A stretch of 24,353 nt of DNA, taken from positions 1 through 24,353 of the forward strand of contig CAJUFB010000057.1 of NCBI GenBank assembly GCA_910585805.1, read 5' to 3'. A program made the position numbers and the translations under genes. Within the stretch, counting starts at the first letter, position 1, and every line of letters starts with the position of its first letter. The notes under the pieces are model-generated. The model made no database searches. It was not told the origin of the DNA and saw only the letters and a list, made by a program, of their open reading frames with translations. Below, one piece after another: positions 7,373-15,984 of this stretch. Origin of the DNA: an uncultured Acetatifactor sp. Lineage in GTDB: Bacteria; Bacillota; Clostridia; Lachnospirales; Lachnospiraceae.

Positions 7373-8248
7373 TCAGCAGTTCCCGCATCCGCCGTGGTGG
7401 GTATCCCCCTCCTGAAGCTTCAGCATGGCTCTGCCTTCCTCTGTCTTATAGAGTGTCTGCCGTCTCATGGCCTCGTCAAAATTCACCGCATGCCCGTCGA
7501 ATTCCGGCCCGTCCACACAGGCAAACTTTACTTTCCCGTCCACCGTCACACGGCAGGCACCGCACATGCCCGTGCCGTCCACCATAATGGGATTCAGACT
7601 GACTACGGTAGGTATACCCAGTTCTTTTGTAAGGAGACATACGAATTTCATCATGATCATGGGGCCGATGGCAATACACACATCGTACTGCTTCCCTTCC
7701 GCCACCAGTTCCTTAATGGTCTGGGTTACCATACCGCTTCTGCCGTAAGAGCCGTCGTCTGTGGTTATGTAGAGATTCCCTGCTACCGCTTCCATTTCTT
7801 TCTCCAGAATCAGCAGTTCTTTCGTCTTGCTGCCCACAATTACATCCGCATTTACACCGTTTTCGTGGAGCCACTTCACCTGGGGATACACAGGAGCAGC
7901 ACCTACGCCGCCTGCCACAAACAGAATCTTCTTTTTCCGAAGCGCCTCAGGTGTTTCTTTCACCAGTTCCGAAGGACATCCCAGCGGCCCCACAAAATCC
8001 TGGAAAGCATCTCCTTCCTTTAATCCAGCCATCATATGGGTAGCAGCACCCATGCACTGAAATACGATTGTCACGGTTCCCTTATCCCGGTCATAATCAC
8101 AGATGGTCAGCGGAATCCGCTCTCCCTCCTCATCAGTGCGCACAATGACAAACTGTCCCGGCTGACATGTTTTCGCTACCCTTGCCGCTTCCACATCCAT
8201 GAGAAAAATGTTTGTGGTCAACTCTTCTTTCTTTACAATCTTGTACAT
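7373..8248 (-). CDS. nfnA: NfnA / sulfide dehydrogenase- and dihydroorotate dehydrogenase-like FAD/NAD-binding subunit
   Basis: This small subunit of the NfnAB (SudAB-like) complex belongs to the ferredoxin-NADP reductase-like family that includes PyrK. An N-terminal FAD-binding barrel (GQFVIVRTDEEGERIPLTI) precedes an NAD-binding domain (LFVAGGVGAAPVYPQVKWL, about 110), and the C-terminal part carries a [2Fe-2S] cysteine set (MCGACRVTVDGKVKFACVDGP) and a terminal GGCGNC. In the known complex this subunit takes electrons from NADH and the large subunit exchanges with NADP(H) and ferredoxin. I choose the ATG at 8248 (MYKIVKKEEL) because AGAGGTGG precedes it; an in-frame ATG at 8269 lacks a site. 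Length 291 is normal. The gene follows the zinc-ribbon/TPR gene closely. Confidence 0.93.
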   Translation of the reverse strand: MYKIVKKEELTTNIFLMDVEAARVAKTCQPGQFVIVRTDEEGERIPLTICDYDRDKGTVTIVFQCMGAATHMMAGLKEGDAFQDFVGPLGCPSELVKETPEALRKKKILFVAGGVGAAPVYPQVKWLHENGVNADVIVGSKTKELLILEKEMEAVAGNLYITTDDGSYGRSGMVTQTIKELVAEGKQYDVCIAIGPMIMMKFVCLLTKELGIPTVVSLNPIMVDGTGMCGACRVTVDGKVKFACVDGPEFDGHAVNFDEAMRRQTLYKTEEGRAMLKLQEGDTHHGGCGNC

Positions 8249-8269
8249 AATCCACCTCTCTGCTCCCAT

Positions 8270-9742
8270 TTAAGGAGCATCTTCATTTTCTTCCAGATCG
8301 ATCAGGCTTAAGCGGCCCCGATCATCCCGCTGAAGCTTAAAAAGCTCTCCCGTATATGCATTTACTGCAAAATTATTACCGGTTCTCGTCATATTTCCGT
8401 CGACACTCCTGTAAACTTCTACAATTACATAAAAGTCGTCAACCTTCTGGATATTTGTCACATAGAGGTATTCATACAGATAAGAATCCCCGGTATCGTC
8501 AAAATGTCCCTCCATATCATAGATCTTCCCGACAGACAGGGAATATTCCGTTACGGTTGTCACGGCCTCTTCCGGCGTATAATCCGTATTCATGACAAGC
8601 CGGTAATTCCTTTCCGCAACGGTACCTGTCACACCCTCCACGATCCTGGCAAATTTGAAATGTGATCTGCCCAGGGGCATGGGAATCGGCCCTGTATATG
8701 CTGTGGATGCATAAGTAGGGTCACTGCCGTCCGTGGTATAGTACACATCCTCGGTGTCACTGGTAATCTCTATGTTCATCGGGAAATTATACTCCCCGCT
8801 GATGGCGCTGACCTCCGGCGGCAGGATCTCCGTATTTTCTATATGATATTCCCTGGATACCACCTCACTGGCAATTCCCCACTCATTCATAAAGAACGCC
8901 TTTACTGTATAATCCCCGTTCTCCAGTATAATGGGTGCCGTATACTGACTGCTTTCCTCCGTAGGTTCGCTTCCGTCCAGGGTGTAATATATTTTGCCGG
9001 AACCGGCAGCTGTCAGCTTCAGCGGCTGTATACCGGTATAATACCCTTCATTGATGCTGAATTCGGGAACTTTCGCAATATAATTCTGATATGCGGAGAG
9101 CAAAGCCGCATTATCAGTTGCCAGCAGAAGGTCATTGATCGTCTGATAATCACCTCTGTCCCGGTATATTGCCACCAGTTTCCCGAATGCGCCGTTCAGC
9201 TGTTCTGCGGTAGCAGACCTGCTTCTGACAATTTCCCGCAGCAGATATTCGTATTCTACTTTATTATTTTTCAGATAATAAACGTCAGCCAGACTGAAAA
9301 TAAGCTCGATATTATCTGCGTCAAGCTCCAGTGCCCGATTGTAGCAAGAGACAGCCTCATCATATTTTCCCTGTGATACATAGGATAATGCCCTGTCTAC
9401 CTGATACTCTTCCGAATAATAGCCATGGATATACCATGCCACAGCTCCGATACCGGACAGAAGCAAAAGGACAAATATCAGCACTGCTTTCGGCCAGATC
9501 CTTTTTTTATGTACCGGCTTTTCCCCTTCGCCTTTCGGTTTTTCTTCCGCCTTATCTCCCTCTCCTCCGGTTGTGCCTTCGTGAAGCTCCTCCAGGACAT
9601 TGCTGATCGTCTCTTCCATGGTCTCTTCCAGATTCCGTTCCAGCTCAGGCTCGAAATCCGGCACTATGTGAATATCTTCACCACAATGTTCGCAATACAG
9701 GACGCCCCCGGGCATTTCATATCCACAATTAGGGCATTTCAT
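8270..9742 (-). CDS. Zinc-ribbon, TPR and chitobiase-C-like domain membrane protein
   Basis: This 490-residue protein has a mosaic architecture. Residues 1-25 form a zinc ribbon (CPNC, then CEHC). An acidic linker follows, then basic residues (KKRIWPK) and one membrane segment at about 85-104. The outside part begins with TPR-like helices (about 113-200, with QGKYDEAVSCYNRALELDADN). Two CHB_HEX_C-like beta modules follow (about 230-300 and 308-383), each with the signature YYT(L/T)DGS(E/D)PT, and a C-terminal domain of about 100 residues ends the protein. CHB_HEX_C modules are known from carbohydrate-active and surface proteins, but no catalytic domain is visible here. The ATG at 9742 follows AAAGAGG by about ten bases. 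It lies 15 bases after fhs and shortly before nfnA, apparently as part of one transcript, though its role there is unclear. Confidence 0.88.
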   Translation of the reverse strand: MKCPNCGYEMPGGVLYCEHCGEDIHIVPDFEPELERNLEETMEETISNVLEELHEGTTGGEGDKAEEKPKGEGEKPVHKKRIWPKAVLIFVLLLLSGIGAVAWYIHGYYSEEYQVDRALSYVSQGKYDEAVSCYNRALELDADNIELIFSLADVYYLKNNKVEYEYLLREIVRSRSATAEQLNGAFGKLVAIYRDRGDYQTINDLLLATDNAALLSAYQNYIAKVPEFSINEGYYTGIQPLKLTAAGSGKIYYTLDGSEPTEESSQYTAPIILENGDYTVKAFFMNEWGIASEVVSREYHIENTEILPPEVSAISGEYNFPMNIEITSDTEDVYYTTDGSDPTYASTAYTGPIPMPLGRSHFKFARIVEGVTGTVAERNYRLVMNTDYTPEEAVTTVTEYSLSVGKIYDMEGHFDDTGDSYLYEYLYVTNIQKVDDFYVIVEVYRSVDGNMTRTGNNFAVNAYTGELFKLQRDDRGRLSLIDLEENEDAP

Positions 9743-9757
9743 ATTCCCATTACCTCT

Positions 9758-11428
9758 TTAAAATAAACCGGTAATCACACCATTGTCATTCACATCTATC
9801 CCTATGGCCGAAGGCTTTCTGGACAATCCCGGCATTGTTACCACATCTCCGGTTAAGGCCACCACAAATCCTGCACCGGCCGACACATATACTTCTCTCA
9901 CAGTAATCTCAAAATCCCGGGGGCGTCCCAGACGTTTGGGATCATCCGACAGGGAATATTGATTCTTGGCCATACAAACCGGCAGCTGCCCGAATCCCAG
10001 CTCTGTCAGCTGCTTCAGCTGCCTTTTTGCCGCCGCCGTGAACGTAACCGTGCCGGCTCCGTATATTTCTGTTGCCACGGTACGGATCTTGTCCGCCAAA
10101 GACAGCGCATCTTCATACAAAAGTTTGAAACGGCTTTCTTCTGAGGCCAGAACAGCCAGCACTTTTTCGGCCAGTTCCATGCCGCCTTCACCGCCTTTTT
10201 CCCATACCTTGGACAGCGCAAATTCACACTGCCTGCTCTCGCAGAACTCCCGCACGAAACGGACCTCTGCTTCTGTATCGCTGACAAAGGAATTCAGCGT
10301 CACTACCACCGGCACACCATATTTCTGCAGATTCTCAATATGCTTCTCCAGATTTACAATGCCCCGCTCCAGAGCCTCCAGATCTTCCGTTCCCAGATCA
10401 GCTTTTGCCACACCTCCATTATACTTCAAAGCACGAACAGTTGCAACAAGCACAGCGGCATCCGGCTTCAGCCCTGCCATCCGGCATTTGATGTCAAAGA
10501 ACTTCTCCGCGCCCAGATCCGCGCCGAACCCTGCTTCCGTAATACAGTAATCCGCCATCTTCAAAGCAGCCCGGGTGGCCCTGACGGAATTACAGCCATG
10601 GGCAATATTTGCAAAAGGACCTCCGTGCACGATCACGGGAGTATGCTCCAATGTCTGGATCAGATTGGGCTTCATGGCATCCTTTAACAGAGCCGCCATG
10701 GCCCCCACCGCTTTCAGATCCCCTGCCGTTACAGGCTCGCCCGCATTGTTATAGGCGACAATGATCCTGGACAGACGCTTTTTCAGATCCTTCATATCCT
10801 CAGCCAGGCACAGGATTGCCATGATCTCACTGGCCACTGTGATGACAAAATGGTCTTCCCTGACAAAACCGTCTGTTTTATTCCCAAGCCCCACAACAAT
10901 ATTGCGCAGCACTCTGTCATTCATATCCATACAGCGCTTCCAGACGATCTGCCTGCTGTCGATCTGAAGCTCGTTTCCCTGCTGGATATGATTGTCCAAC
11001 AGAGCCGCCAGAAGATTGTTTGCAGAGGTAATTGCATGGAAATCCCCGGTAAAATGGAGATTCAGCTCCTCCATGGGAACTACCTGGGCATAGCCGCCGC
11101 CCGCAGCCCCGCCCTTGATGCCGAAGCAGGGTCCCAGGGAAGGCTCCCGCAAAGCGACCACAGCCCTCTTCCCTAATCTGCCAAAAGCCTGTCCCAGACC
11201 TACACTGGTGGTAGTCTTCCCCTCCCCTGCCGGAGTGGGGTTGATGGCCGTCACCAGGATCAGCTTTCCCTCCGGCCGGTCCGCTGTCTGATCCAGATAT
11301 TCATCGGAAATCTTTGCCTTGTACCTGCCGTACAGCTCCAGGGCTTCCTCCGGAATTCCCAGTTTTTCAGCCACTCTGCCAATCGGCTCCATTACAGCTT
11401 CCTGAGCTATCTCCAAATCCGTCTTCAT
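9758..11428 (-). CDS. fhs: Formate--tetrahydrofolate ligase
   Basis: This enzyme makes 10-formyl-tetrahydrofolate from formate, ATP and tetrahydrofolate, feeding one-carbon units to purine, serine and (in acetogens) Wood-Ljungdahl metabolism. The 556-residue protein carries the nucleotide loop TPAGEGKTTTSVGL (about 65-78), then REPSLGPCFGIKGGAAGGGYAQ with its conserved glycine-rich run and the LHFTGDFHAITSANNLLAA segment, and it closes with the family's GDVVTMPGLSRKPSA and the NGVITGLF tail. The start at ATG 11428 (MKTDLEIAQEA) follows AAAGGAGAG by eight bases; a longer frame to 11500 has no site. It follows ftsK by 124 bases, with no promoter that I can recognise in between. Nothing else from the Wood-Ljungdahl pathway is in the window, so acetogenesis cannot be inferred. 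Confidence 0.97.
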   Translation of the reverse strand: MKTDLEIAQEAVMEPIGRVAEKLGIPEEALELYGRYKAKISDEYLDQTADRPEGKLILVTAINPTPAGEGKTTTSVGLGQAFGRLGKRAVVALREPSLGPCFGIKGGAAGGGYAQVVPMEELNLHFTGDFHAITSANNLLAALLDNHIQQGNELQIDSRQIVWKRCMDMNDRVLRNIVVGLGNKTDGFVREDHFVITVASEIMAILCLAEDMKDLKKRLSRIIVAYNNAGEPVTAGDLKAVGAMAALLKDAMKPNLIQTLEHTPVIVHGGPFANIAHGCNSVRATRAALKMADYCITEAGFGADLGAEKFFDIKCRMAGLKPDAAVLVATVRALKYNGGVAKADLGTEDLEALERGIVNLEKHIENLQKYGVPVVVTLNSFVSDTEAEVRFVREFCESRQCEFALSKVWEKGGEGGMELAEKVLAVLASEESRFKLLYEDALSLADKIRTVATEIYGAGTVTFTAAAKRQLKQLTELGFGQLPVCMAKNQYSLSDDPKRLGRPRDFEITVREVYVSAGAGFVVALTGDVVTMPGLSRKPSAIGIDVNDNGVITGLF

Positions 11429-11552
11429 GGGTTCTCTCCTTTTCTTGTTTTCAGGAACTGCCGAAGGCATTTCCTTACAGCCGCGCCGGTTTCCGGCCAC
11501 GGGTTCTTATATCCTGTTCACAATCTGCCTCTTTTCAAGCTCTGCTGGGGGA

Positions 11553-14500
11553 TCATGCCACTTCCTCCAGCAGCTGTTCAAACTGTTCGGGACTCATCAG
11601 GATCTTTCTGGGCTTTGTACCCTCTTCTTCTCCCACCACGCCATACTGGCAGAGCTGATCCATGATCCTGGCCGCCCTGTTGAAACCGATCTGCAGCGCC
11701 CTCTGCAGCATACCGATGGAAGCCTTATCCTTATCTATGATAAGACGGCCTGCTCTCTCAAACAGCTCGTCCACAGAACTGCCGCCGGAAGCCTTCTCAC
11801 TCTCCCCGGCGCCGATCCCCATATTTGCAATCTTTTCCTCGATCTCCACTTCATAGGTATTGCCCAGCGCCTGATTCTTCAGGAAATCAACCACATCCGA
11901 CACCTCCTGATCAGACACAAAGGCCCCCTGTACCCGGGCAGGCTTCGGATACCCCTGAGGATAAAAGAGCATATCGCCCTTCCCCAACAGTTTCTCAGCT
12001 CCCACCATATCCAGTATGGTCCGGGAATCCACACCGCTGGAGACCGAAAAAGCCACACGGCTGGGCATATTCGCTTTGATCAGGCCGGTAATGACATCCA
12101 CGCTGGGACGCTGTGTGGCAATGACCAGATGTATGCCGCAGGCACGGGCCAACTGTGCCAGACGGCAGATAGACGCCTCTACCTCCCCCGGACACACCAT
12201 CATCAGATCTGCCAGCTCGTCCACGATAATGACGATCTGCGGCAGCTTCTTCGGCGCGTTGGCATCTCCCTTTTTCTGCTGTGCTTCTACCTTCCTGTTG
12301 TATTCCTTCAGGTTCCTGGCGCCGTATTCCGCAAACTTCCGATATCTGTCGTCCATCTCCGACACACCCCAGTTGAGCGCCGCAGACGCCTTCTTGGGAT
12401 CCGTTACCACAGGAATCAGCAGATGAGGAATGCCGTTGTAAATACTCAGCTCAACCACCTTCGGATCCACCATGATCAGCTTCACGTTATCGGGATGCGC
12501 CTTATACAGGATGCTCATGATCAGCGTATTGATACAGACCGACTTACCGGATCCGGTGGCGCCGGCGATCAGCATATGGGGCATCTTGGCGATATCTGAT
12601 ACAACCACCTTGCCCGCGATATCCTTTCCTACAGCAAATGCAAGACTGGACTGGAACTCGCCGAATTCCCTGCTTTCCAGCAGCTCCCGCAGCCCCACCG
12701 GCATGGTTTCCTTGTTAGGTACTTCGATCCCGATGGCCGCTTTTCCGGGAATGGGGGCTTCGATCCGGATATCCATCGCCGCCAGATTCAGCTTGATATC
12801 ATCCGTGAGACCTACGATCTTGGATACTTTCACCCCCTGCTCAGGCTGCAGTTCATATCGGGTCACGCTTGGCCCCTGGCTGATATCCGTGATCGTTACC
12901 CTGACGCCGAAGGTGCTGAGCGTCTGCTGAAGATGCATTGCAGTCTCCCTCAGTTCACGCTCGGAATCCCCTGTTGCGACCACTCCTTTCTGCAAAAGAG
13001 AGATGGGCGGAAACATGTATTTTTTCGGTGCCACGATCTCCGGCGGCACCCGATTCCCCTGTACGGCATCAGCGGCAGGCGCATTTCCAGGCAAAACTGC
13101 AGCAGGCCTTGTATCACGAGGCGTTCCCTGAATCAGACCGGCCCGCTCCGCACTGCCTCCCGCAGTCTCCGGCCGGGATCCGGGATCGGAACGGAATTCC
13201 GTTACGCTTTCCCTCTCCTGTCTCAAACCGGGATCTCCGGCTGTCTTTGCTGCCAAAGCATAATCCGGCATCTGCCGCTCTCTCTGTCCGGTCTGACTTC
13301 CGGCCCCCTCTCCCTTTACCTGTTCCTCGTCAAAACCGGACCTGTTTTTGTCCTCAGGCTCTGCCCCCCAATTATCCTGAATCCCCTTATCCTGTTCCGG
13401 AACATTTACGGAGTTCTCCTGCCCTTCCGTTTCCAGCACGCTTTCCCTTTCTGCCGCCTCTCTTTGTCCTGAGAGTTCGCCGGACGGATGCGCTTCCTGT
13501 TCTTCAGCACAGGCCTCGTATCCGGTCTGCGCCCTGTCAAAGACAGGCTCCGGCGTTTTTCTTTGCATGGCGCGCAGCCTGGCTGCATATTCTGCCTGCG
13601 CTTCGGTATCCTCTTCCCTGCCCACGGGTTCCGGCCCCGGCATTGCGGCATCATCGGATTCTGCCCTGTAAATCCCGGGCTGCGCTCTATGTATCCGTAT
13701 TTCAGGCTGGCGCGTTTCCCCTGCTTCGACTCTGCTCGCAGACATTCCCTGACCTGCGGGCAGCGCCTCTTCCGCCCTGCTCTCAACCGATGCAGACTTC
13801 ACGCCACGGGGAAGTGCAACGGCTCCGGAATTCGCAGTTCTCTCCCCGGCGATCACCGCACTTTCCGCAGCCTTCTCCTGCACTGGCACAGGCTCCAGCT
13901 CTTCCTCAGCCAGAATGATCTCATGCATATCACTGCGGCGGGCATTCTCGGGACGCAGCAAAGCCTTATCAAGAGAGACACCGGATTTTCTTCTGTCCAT
14001 CCGCAGTATCTTCCCGTTTTCCTTCTCTTCCGCTCTCAGACGCCGTTCTGTGGCCTTCTGTTCCCGCTCTTCCTCCTGGGCCTGCCGGCGGGAACGCTCT
14101 TCTTCCCTGCGCCGCATCCTGCTCTCTTCCTGCTCTGCCCGGCGCTCTTCTGCCATCTCCCTGCGTCTCTGAACCCGTTCTTCCTGATCAAGACGACGTT
14201 CTTCCGCCATTTCCCTTCGTCTTTCCGCATCTTCCCTGGACAACTGGCGCATTCTGCTTCCTCCGCGCTTAACACTGTCCAGCAGAGATTTTTCCGTCAG
14301 CAAAATCAGGCTGACCACAATACAAAGCAGGACTACCAGAACCGTTCCTATGGTCTCCAGGTACCCCTGTAAAAAGAAGCTGATGCTCCCGCCCAGGACA
14401 CCGCCCCCGCCTTTCATCTCCCGGCTGCTCTCATACAATTCCGCAGCGCTGTATTCCGCCATACCGGCAGCGCCTTTTACGATCAGATCACACACAATGC

Positions 14501-14861
14501 CCGCCATCAGAAAAAGAACGATTCCGGCAGACAGCTTTCTCGCCGCGCTGGGGTTGCCGGTATTCGCAAACCAGAACGCCACGGCCAAAAACAGCAGCAC
14601 TGGAAGCACATAAGCCGGCAGTCCAAACACACCGAAAAGAACGCCGCTGACGGCATCCCCCACAGGACCTATCACACCGAAATTGCAGCAGAAGAAAAAT
14701 ACCATGGCCGCAAACAATACGATCAGTCCAATTTCATGAAAAAGAGCGCTTTCCCGGGCTGCCGCACTGCTTCTCCGCCTGCTGCCGGAAGTTTTCGCTG
14801 TTGTGCTTTTTTTATTTTTTCTGTTTGAAGATGATGTTTTTCTTCCATTGGAAGCAGCCAT
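11553..14861 (-). CDS. ftsK: FtsK/SpoIIIE-family DNA translocase with an extra-long linker
   Basis: This membrane-anchored ATP-driven DNA pump clears chromosomes from the division septum and, in spore formers, from the forespore septum. The 1102-residue protein has a basic Ser/Arg-rich cytoplasmic start (1-35), about four membrane segments (about 40-62, 70-98, 108-130 and 160-188), a very long linker (about 195-610), and then the motor. Seen in the motor are Walker A GATGSGKS at 767-774, Walker B IVIIVDE ending at Glu882, and the following ATQRPSVDVITGLIKAN motif. A C-terminal winged-helix gamma domain (about 1030-1102) for reading orienting sites contains IDKDKASIGMLQRALQIGFNRAARIMD. Gram-positive SpoIIIE proteins are nearer 800 residues; the surplus is all in the linker. 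The start follows GTGAGGTCG. A good promoter lies just upstream and fhs follows. Confidence 0.97.
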   Translation of the reverse strand: MAASNGRKTSSSNRKNKKSTTAKTSGSRRRSSAAARESALFHEIGLIVLFAAMVFFFCCNFGVIGPVGDAVSGVLFGVFGLPAYVLPVLLFLAVAFWFANTGNPSAARKLSAGIVLFLMAGIVCDLIVKGAAGMAEYSAAELYESSREMKGGGGVLGGSISFFLQGYLETIGTVLVVLLCIVVSLILLTEKSLLDSVKRGGSRMRQLSREDAERRREMAEERRLDQEERVQRRREMAEERRAEQEESRMRRREEERSRRQAQEEEREQKATERRLRAEEKENGKILRMDRRKSGVSLDKALLRPENARRSDMHEIILAEEELEPVPVQEKAAESAVIAGERTANSGAVALPRGVKSASVESRAEEALPAGQGMSASRVEAGETRQPEIRIHRAQPGIYRAESDDAAMPGPEPVGREEDTEAQAEYAARLRAMQRKTPEPVFDRAQTGYEACAEEQEAHPSGELSGQREAAERESVLETEGQENSVNVPEQDKGIQDNWGAEPEDKNRSGFDEEQVKGEGAGSQTGQRERQMPDYALAAKTAGDPGLRQERESVTEFRSDPGSRPETAGGSAERAGLIQGTPRDTRPAAVLPGNAPAADAVQGNRVPPEIVAPKKYMFPPISLLQKGVVATGDSERELRETAMHLQQTLSTFGVRVTITDISQGPSVTRYELQPEQGVKVSKIVGLTDDIKLNLAAMDIRIEAPIPGKAAIGIEVPNKETMPVGLRELLESREFGEFQSSLAFAVGKDIAGKVVVSDIAKMPHMLIAGATGSGKSVCINTLIMSILYKAHPDNVKLIMVDPKVVELSIYNGIPHLLIPVVTDPKKASAALNWGVSEMDDRYRKFAEYGARNLKEYNRKVEAQQKKGDANAPKKLPQIVIIVDELADLMMVCPGEVEASICRLAQLARACGIHLVIATQRPSVDVITGLIKANMPSRVAFSVSSGVDSRTILDMVGAEKLLGKGDMLFYPQGYPKPARVQGAFVSDQEVSDVVDFLKNQALGNTYEVEIEEKIANMGIGAGESEKASGGSSVDELFERAGRLIIDKDKASIGMLQRALQIGFNRAARIMDQLCQYGVVGEEEGTKPRKILMSPEQFEQLLEEVA
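14028..14222. repeat. 54-bp (18-residue) charged repeat in the FtsK linker
   Basis: The start of the linker (residues about 214-278) repeats an 18-residue charged unit: RRREMAEERRLDQEERVQ, then RRREMAEERRAEQEESRM, then the degenerate RRREEERSRRQAQEE. The alternating Arg/Glu pattern predicts a long, stiff, charged helix or coiled coil leaving the membrane domain. Confidence 0.8.
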
Positions 14862-14915
14862 CTCATCGACCTCACTTATTGCAGATTTTCAGTTTCTCCT
14901 CTCAGCGATTTTACA

Positions 14916-14944
14916 ATTATATCATCTTTGACCGGAATTGTCAC
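14916..14944 (-). promoter_or_regulatory. Sigma-A promoter of the ftsK transcript
   Basis: Reading on the minus strand: GTGACA at 14944-14939, a spacer of exactly 17 bases, and TATAAT at 14921-14916. That is five of six and six of six consensus bases. Transcription would begin near 14909 and give a leader of about 48 bases before the ftsK ATG. Confidence 0.82.
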
Positions 14945-14981
14945 CTAATATTTTCTTTGCCTGAGTCTGCCCCGGGAGTCC

Positions 14982-15007
14982 GTAACAGTTCCACAGGGCA
15001 CTGTTAC
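14982..15007. repeat. Hairpin between tepA and the ftsK promoter
   Basis: GTAACAG at 14982-14988 pairs with CTGTTAC at 15001-15007, extendable by a further T-A pair beside a bulge. It lies 18 bases past the tepA stop and upstream of the ftsK -35. It lacks a T tract, so it is only a possible terminator of tepA. Confidence 0.5.
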
Positions 15008-15024
15008 GAAAGTCCCACAGCAGA

Positions 15025-15750
15025 TTACAGGCCGGATTCGTTTTCCGGCAGCTGCGGAGCATCCTCGTTTATCATGGAATGAAGCTTTGCGATGGCCCTG
15101 TCAATCCCTCCTACCTCATCAATGATCCCCCGCTTCACCGCTTCTTCCCCCACCAGTATGGTCCCCACATCCTTCGTCAAAACGCCGGTCTCCATCATCA
15201 GTTCCTCCAACGTATGCTTGTCAATGCTGCAGTGACTGCATACAAAACCTGTGATCCGATCCTGGATCTGCTTGAAATAATCAAAGGTCTGGGGCACTCC
15301 TATCACCATGCCGCTCATGCGCACCGGATGGATCACCATGGTACCGGTAGGTACAATATAGGAATAATCCGTACTCACCGCGATGGGCACGCCTATGGAA
15401 TGGCTGCCTCCCAGCACCAGCGATACGGTGGGCTTGCTGAGGGATGAGATCATCTCCGCGATGGCCAGCCCTGCCTCCACATCCCCGCCCATGGTATTCA
15501 GCAGTACCAGTACTCCCTGTATGTCCCTGCTGTCTTCAATGGCAGCCAGACTGGGCAAGATATGCTCATACTTTGTGGTCTTGGAGTTGTTTGACAGATT
15601 TTCATGTCCTTCAATCTCTCCAATGATGGAGATTAGATGGATATTTCCCAGCCTGCTGCTCTCATCCAGCGTTATCTGGCCGGTCTTCTCAATCCGCTCA
15701 TCCTGATGCTCTTCCTTCTCGATCTTTCTGTCACCTTTCTGCTCAGACAT
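15025..15750 (-). CDS. tepA: TepA-like ClpP-fold serine protease family protein
   Basis: This 241-residue protein with the ClpP/crotonase fold is related to Bacillus TepA (YmfB), a ClpP-like peptidase named for a proposed role in protein export. After a highly charged N-terminal 35 residues come ISIIGEIEGHE, VLVLLNTMGGDVEAGLAIAE, the nucleophile region LVLGGSHSIGVPIAVS (serine in GGSHSIG) and the His of MVIHPVRMSGM, then a C-terminal helix-rich part with VGEEAVKRGIIDEVGG. I see no signal peptide, so it probably acts in the cytoplasm or at the inner face of the membrane. Its place just upstream of ftsK/spoIIIE matches the tepA-spoIIIE order known in Bacillus. The ATG at 15750 follows AAAGGAG by six bases. 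No strong promoter is visible in the 230 bases upstream. Confidence 0.9.
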   Translation of the reverse strand: MSEQKGDRKIEKEEHQDERIEKTGQITLDESSRLGNIHLISIIGEIEGHENLSNNSKTTKYEHILPSLAAIEDSRDIQGVLVLLNTMGGDVEAGLAIAEMISSLSKPTVSLVLGGSHSIGVPIAVSTDYSYIVPTGTMVIHPVRMSGMVIGVPQTFDYFKQIQDRITGFVCSHCSIDKHTLEELMMETGVLTKDVGTILVGEEAVKRGIIDEVGGIDRAIAKLHSMINEDAPQLPENESGL

Positions 15751-15904
15751 ATTGTTCTCCTTTTATGCAAAAACTGAAAACCGTGTTTCCTCACAAACGA
15801 TCACACTTCTTTTTTGCGCAGTTTTCCGCATCTGCTCCATGATATGCAAGCACAATTGACCATACTGCCAAAGAAAATGCAGATATGGCCGGCCTCTTTT
15901 TCCG

Positions 15905-15949
15905 CAAAAGACAAGGGAGCGCTCCGCACCATCTGCTTCTGCGCTCCCT
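15905..15949 (-). terminator. Intrinsic terminator of the yebC-GT2-GT39 transcript
   Basis: On the minus strand AGGGAGCGC and its perfect complement GCGCTCCCT (plus-strand 15941-15949 and 15914-15922) flank an 18-base loop and are followed by TTGTCTTTT. The nine-pair G+C-rich stem with a T-rich tail lies 36 bases past the GT39-like stop codon. It separates this transcript from tepA. Confidence 0.82.
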
Positions 15950-15984
15950 GATAGCATATCCCAAATTTTCATTTTTACACGTCT

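Noticed and set aside
11429..11552. A tetrahydrofolate riboswitch or separate promoter before fhs
   Set aside because: I see no match to the THF riboswitch core. The TTGAAA and TATAAG boxes are about 21 bases apart, so no promoter is supported. The GCCGG/CCGGC hairpin there lacks a T tract.
11427..12599. A 390-codon plus-strand open frame
   Set aside because: Antisense to the conserved FtsK motor and the fhs start. The composition is typical of a reverse-strand shadow.
15751..15904. A tepA promoter (TTGGCA with TATCAT)
   Set aside because: The spacing is about 21 bases, and no other box pair is convincing.
15763..15972. A 69-codon minus-strand frame between the GT39-like gene and tepA
   Set aside because: It runs through the terminator stem and has no family resemblance.
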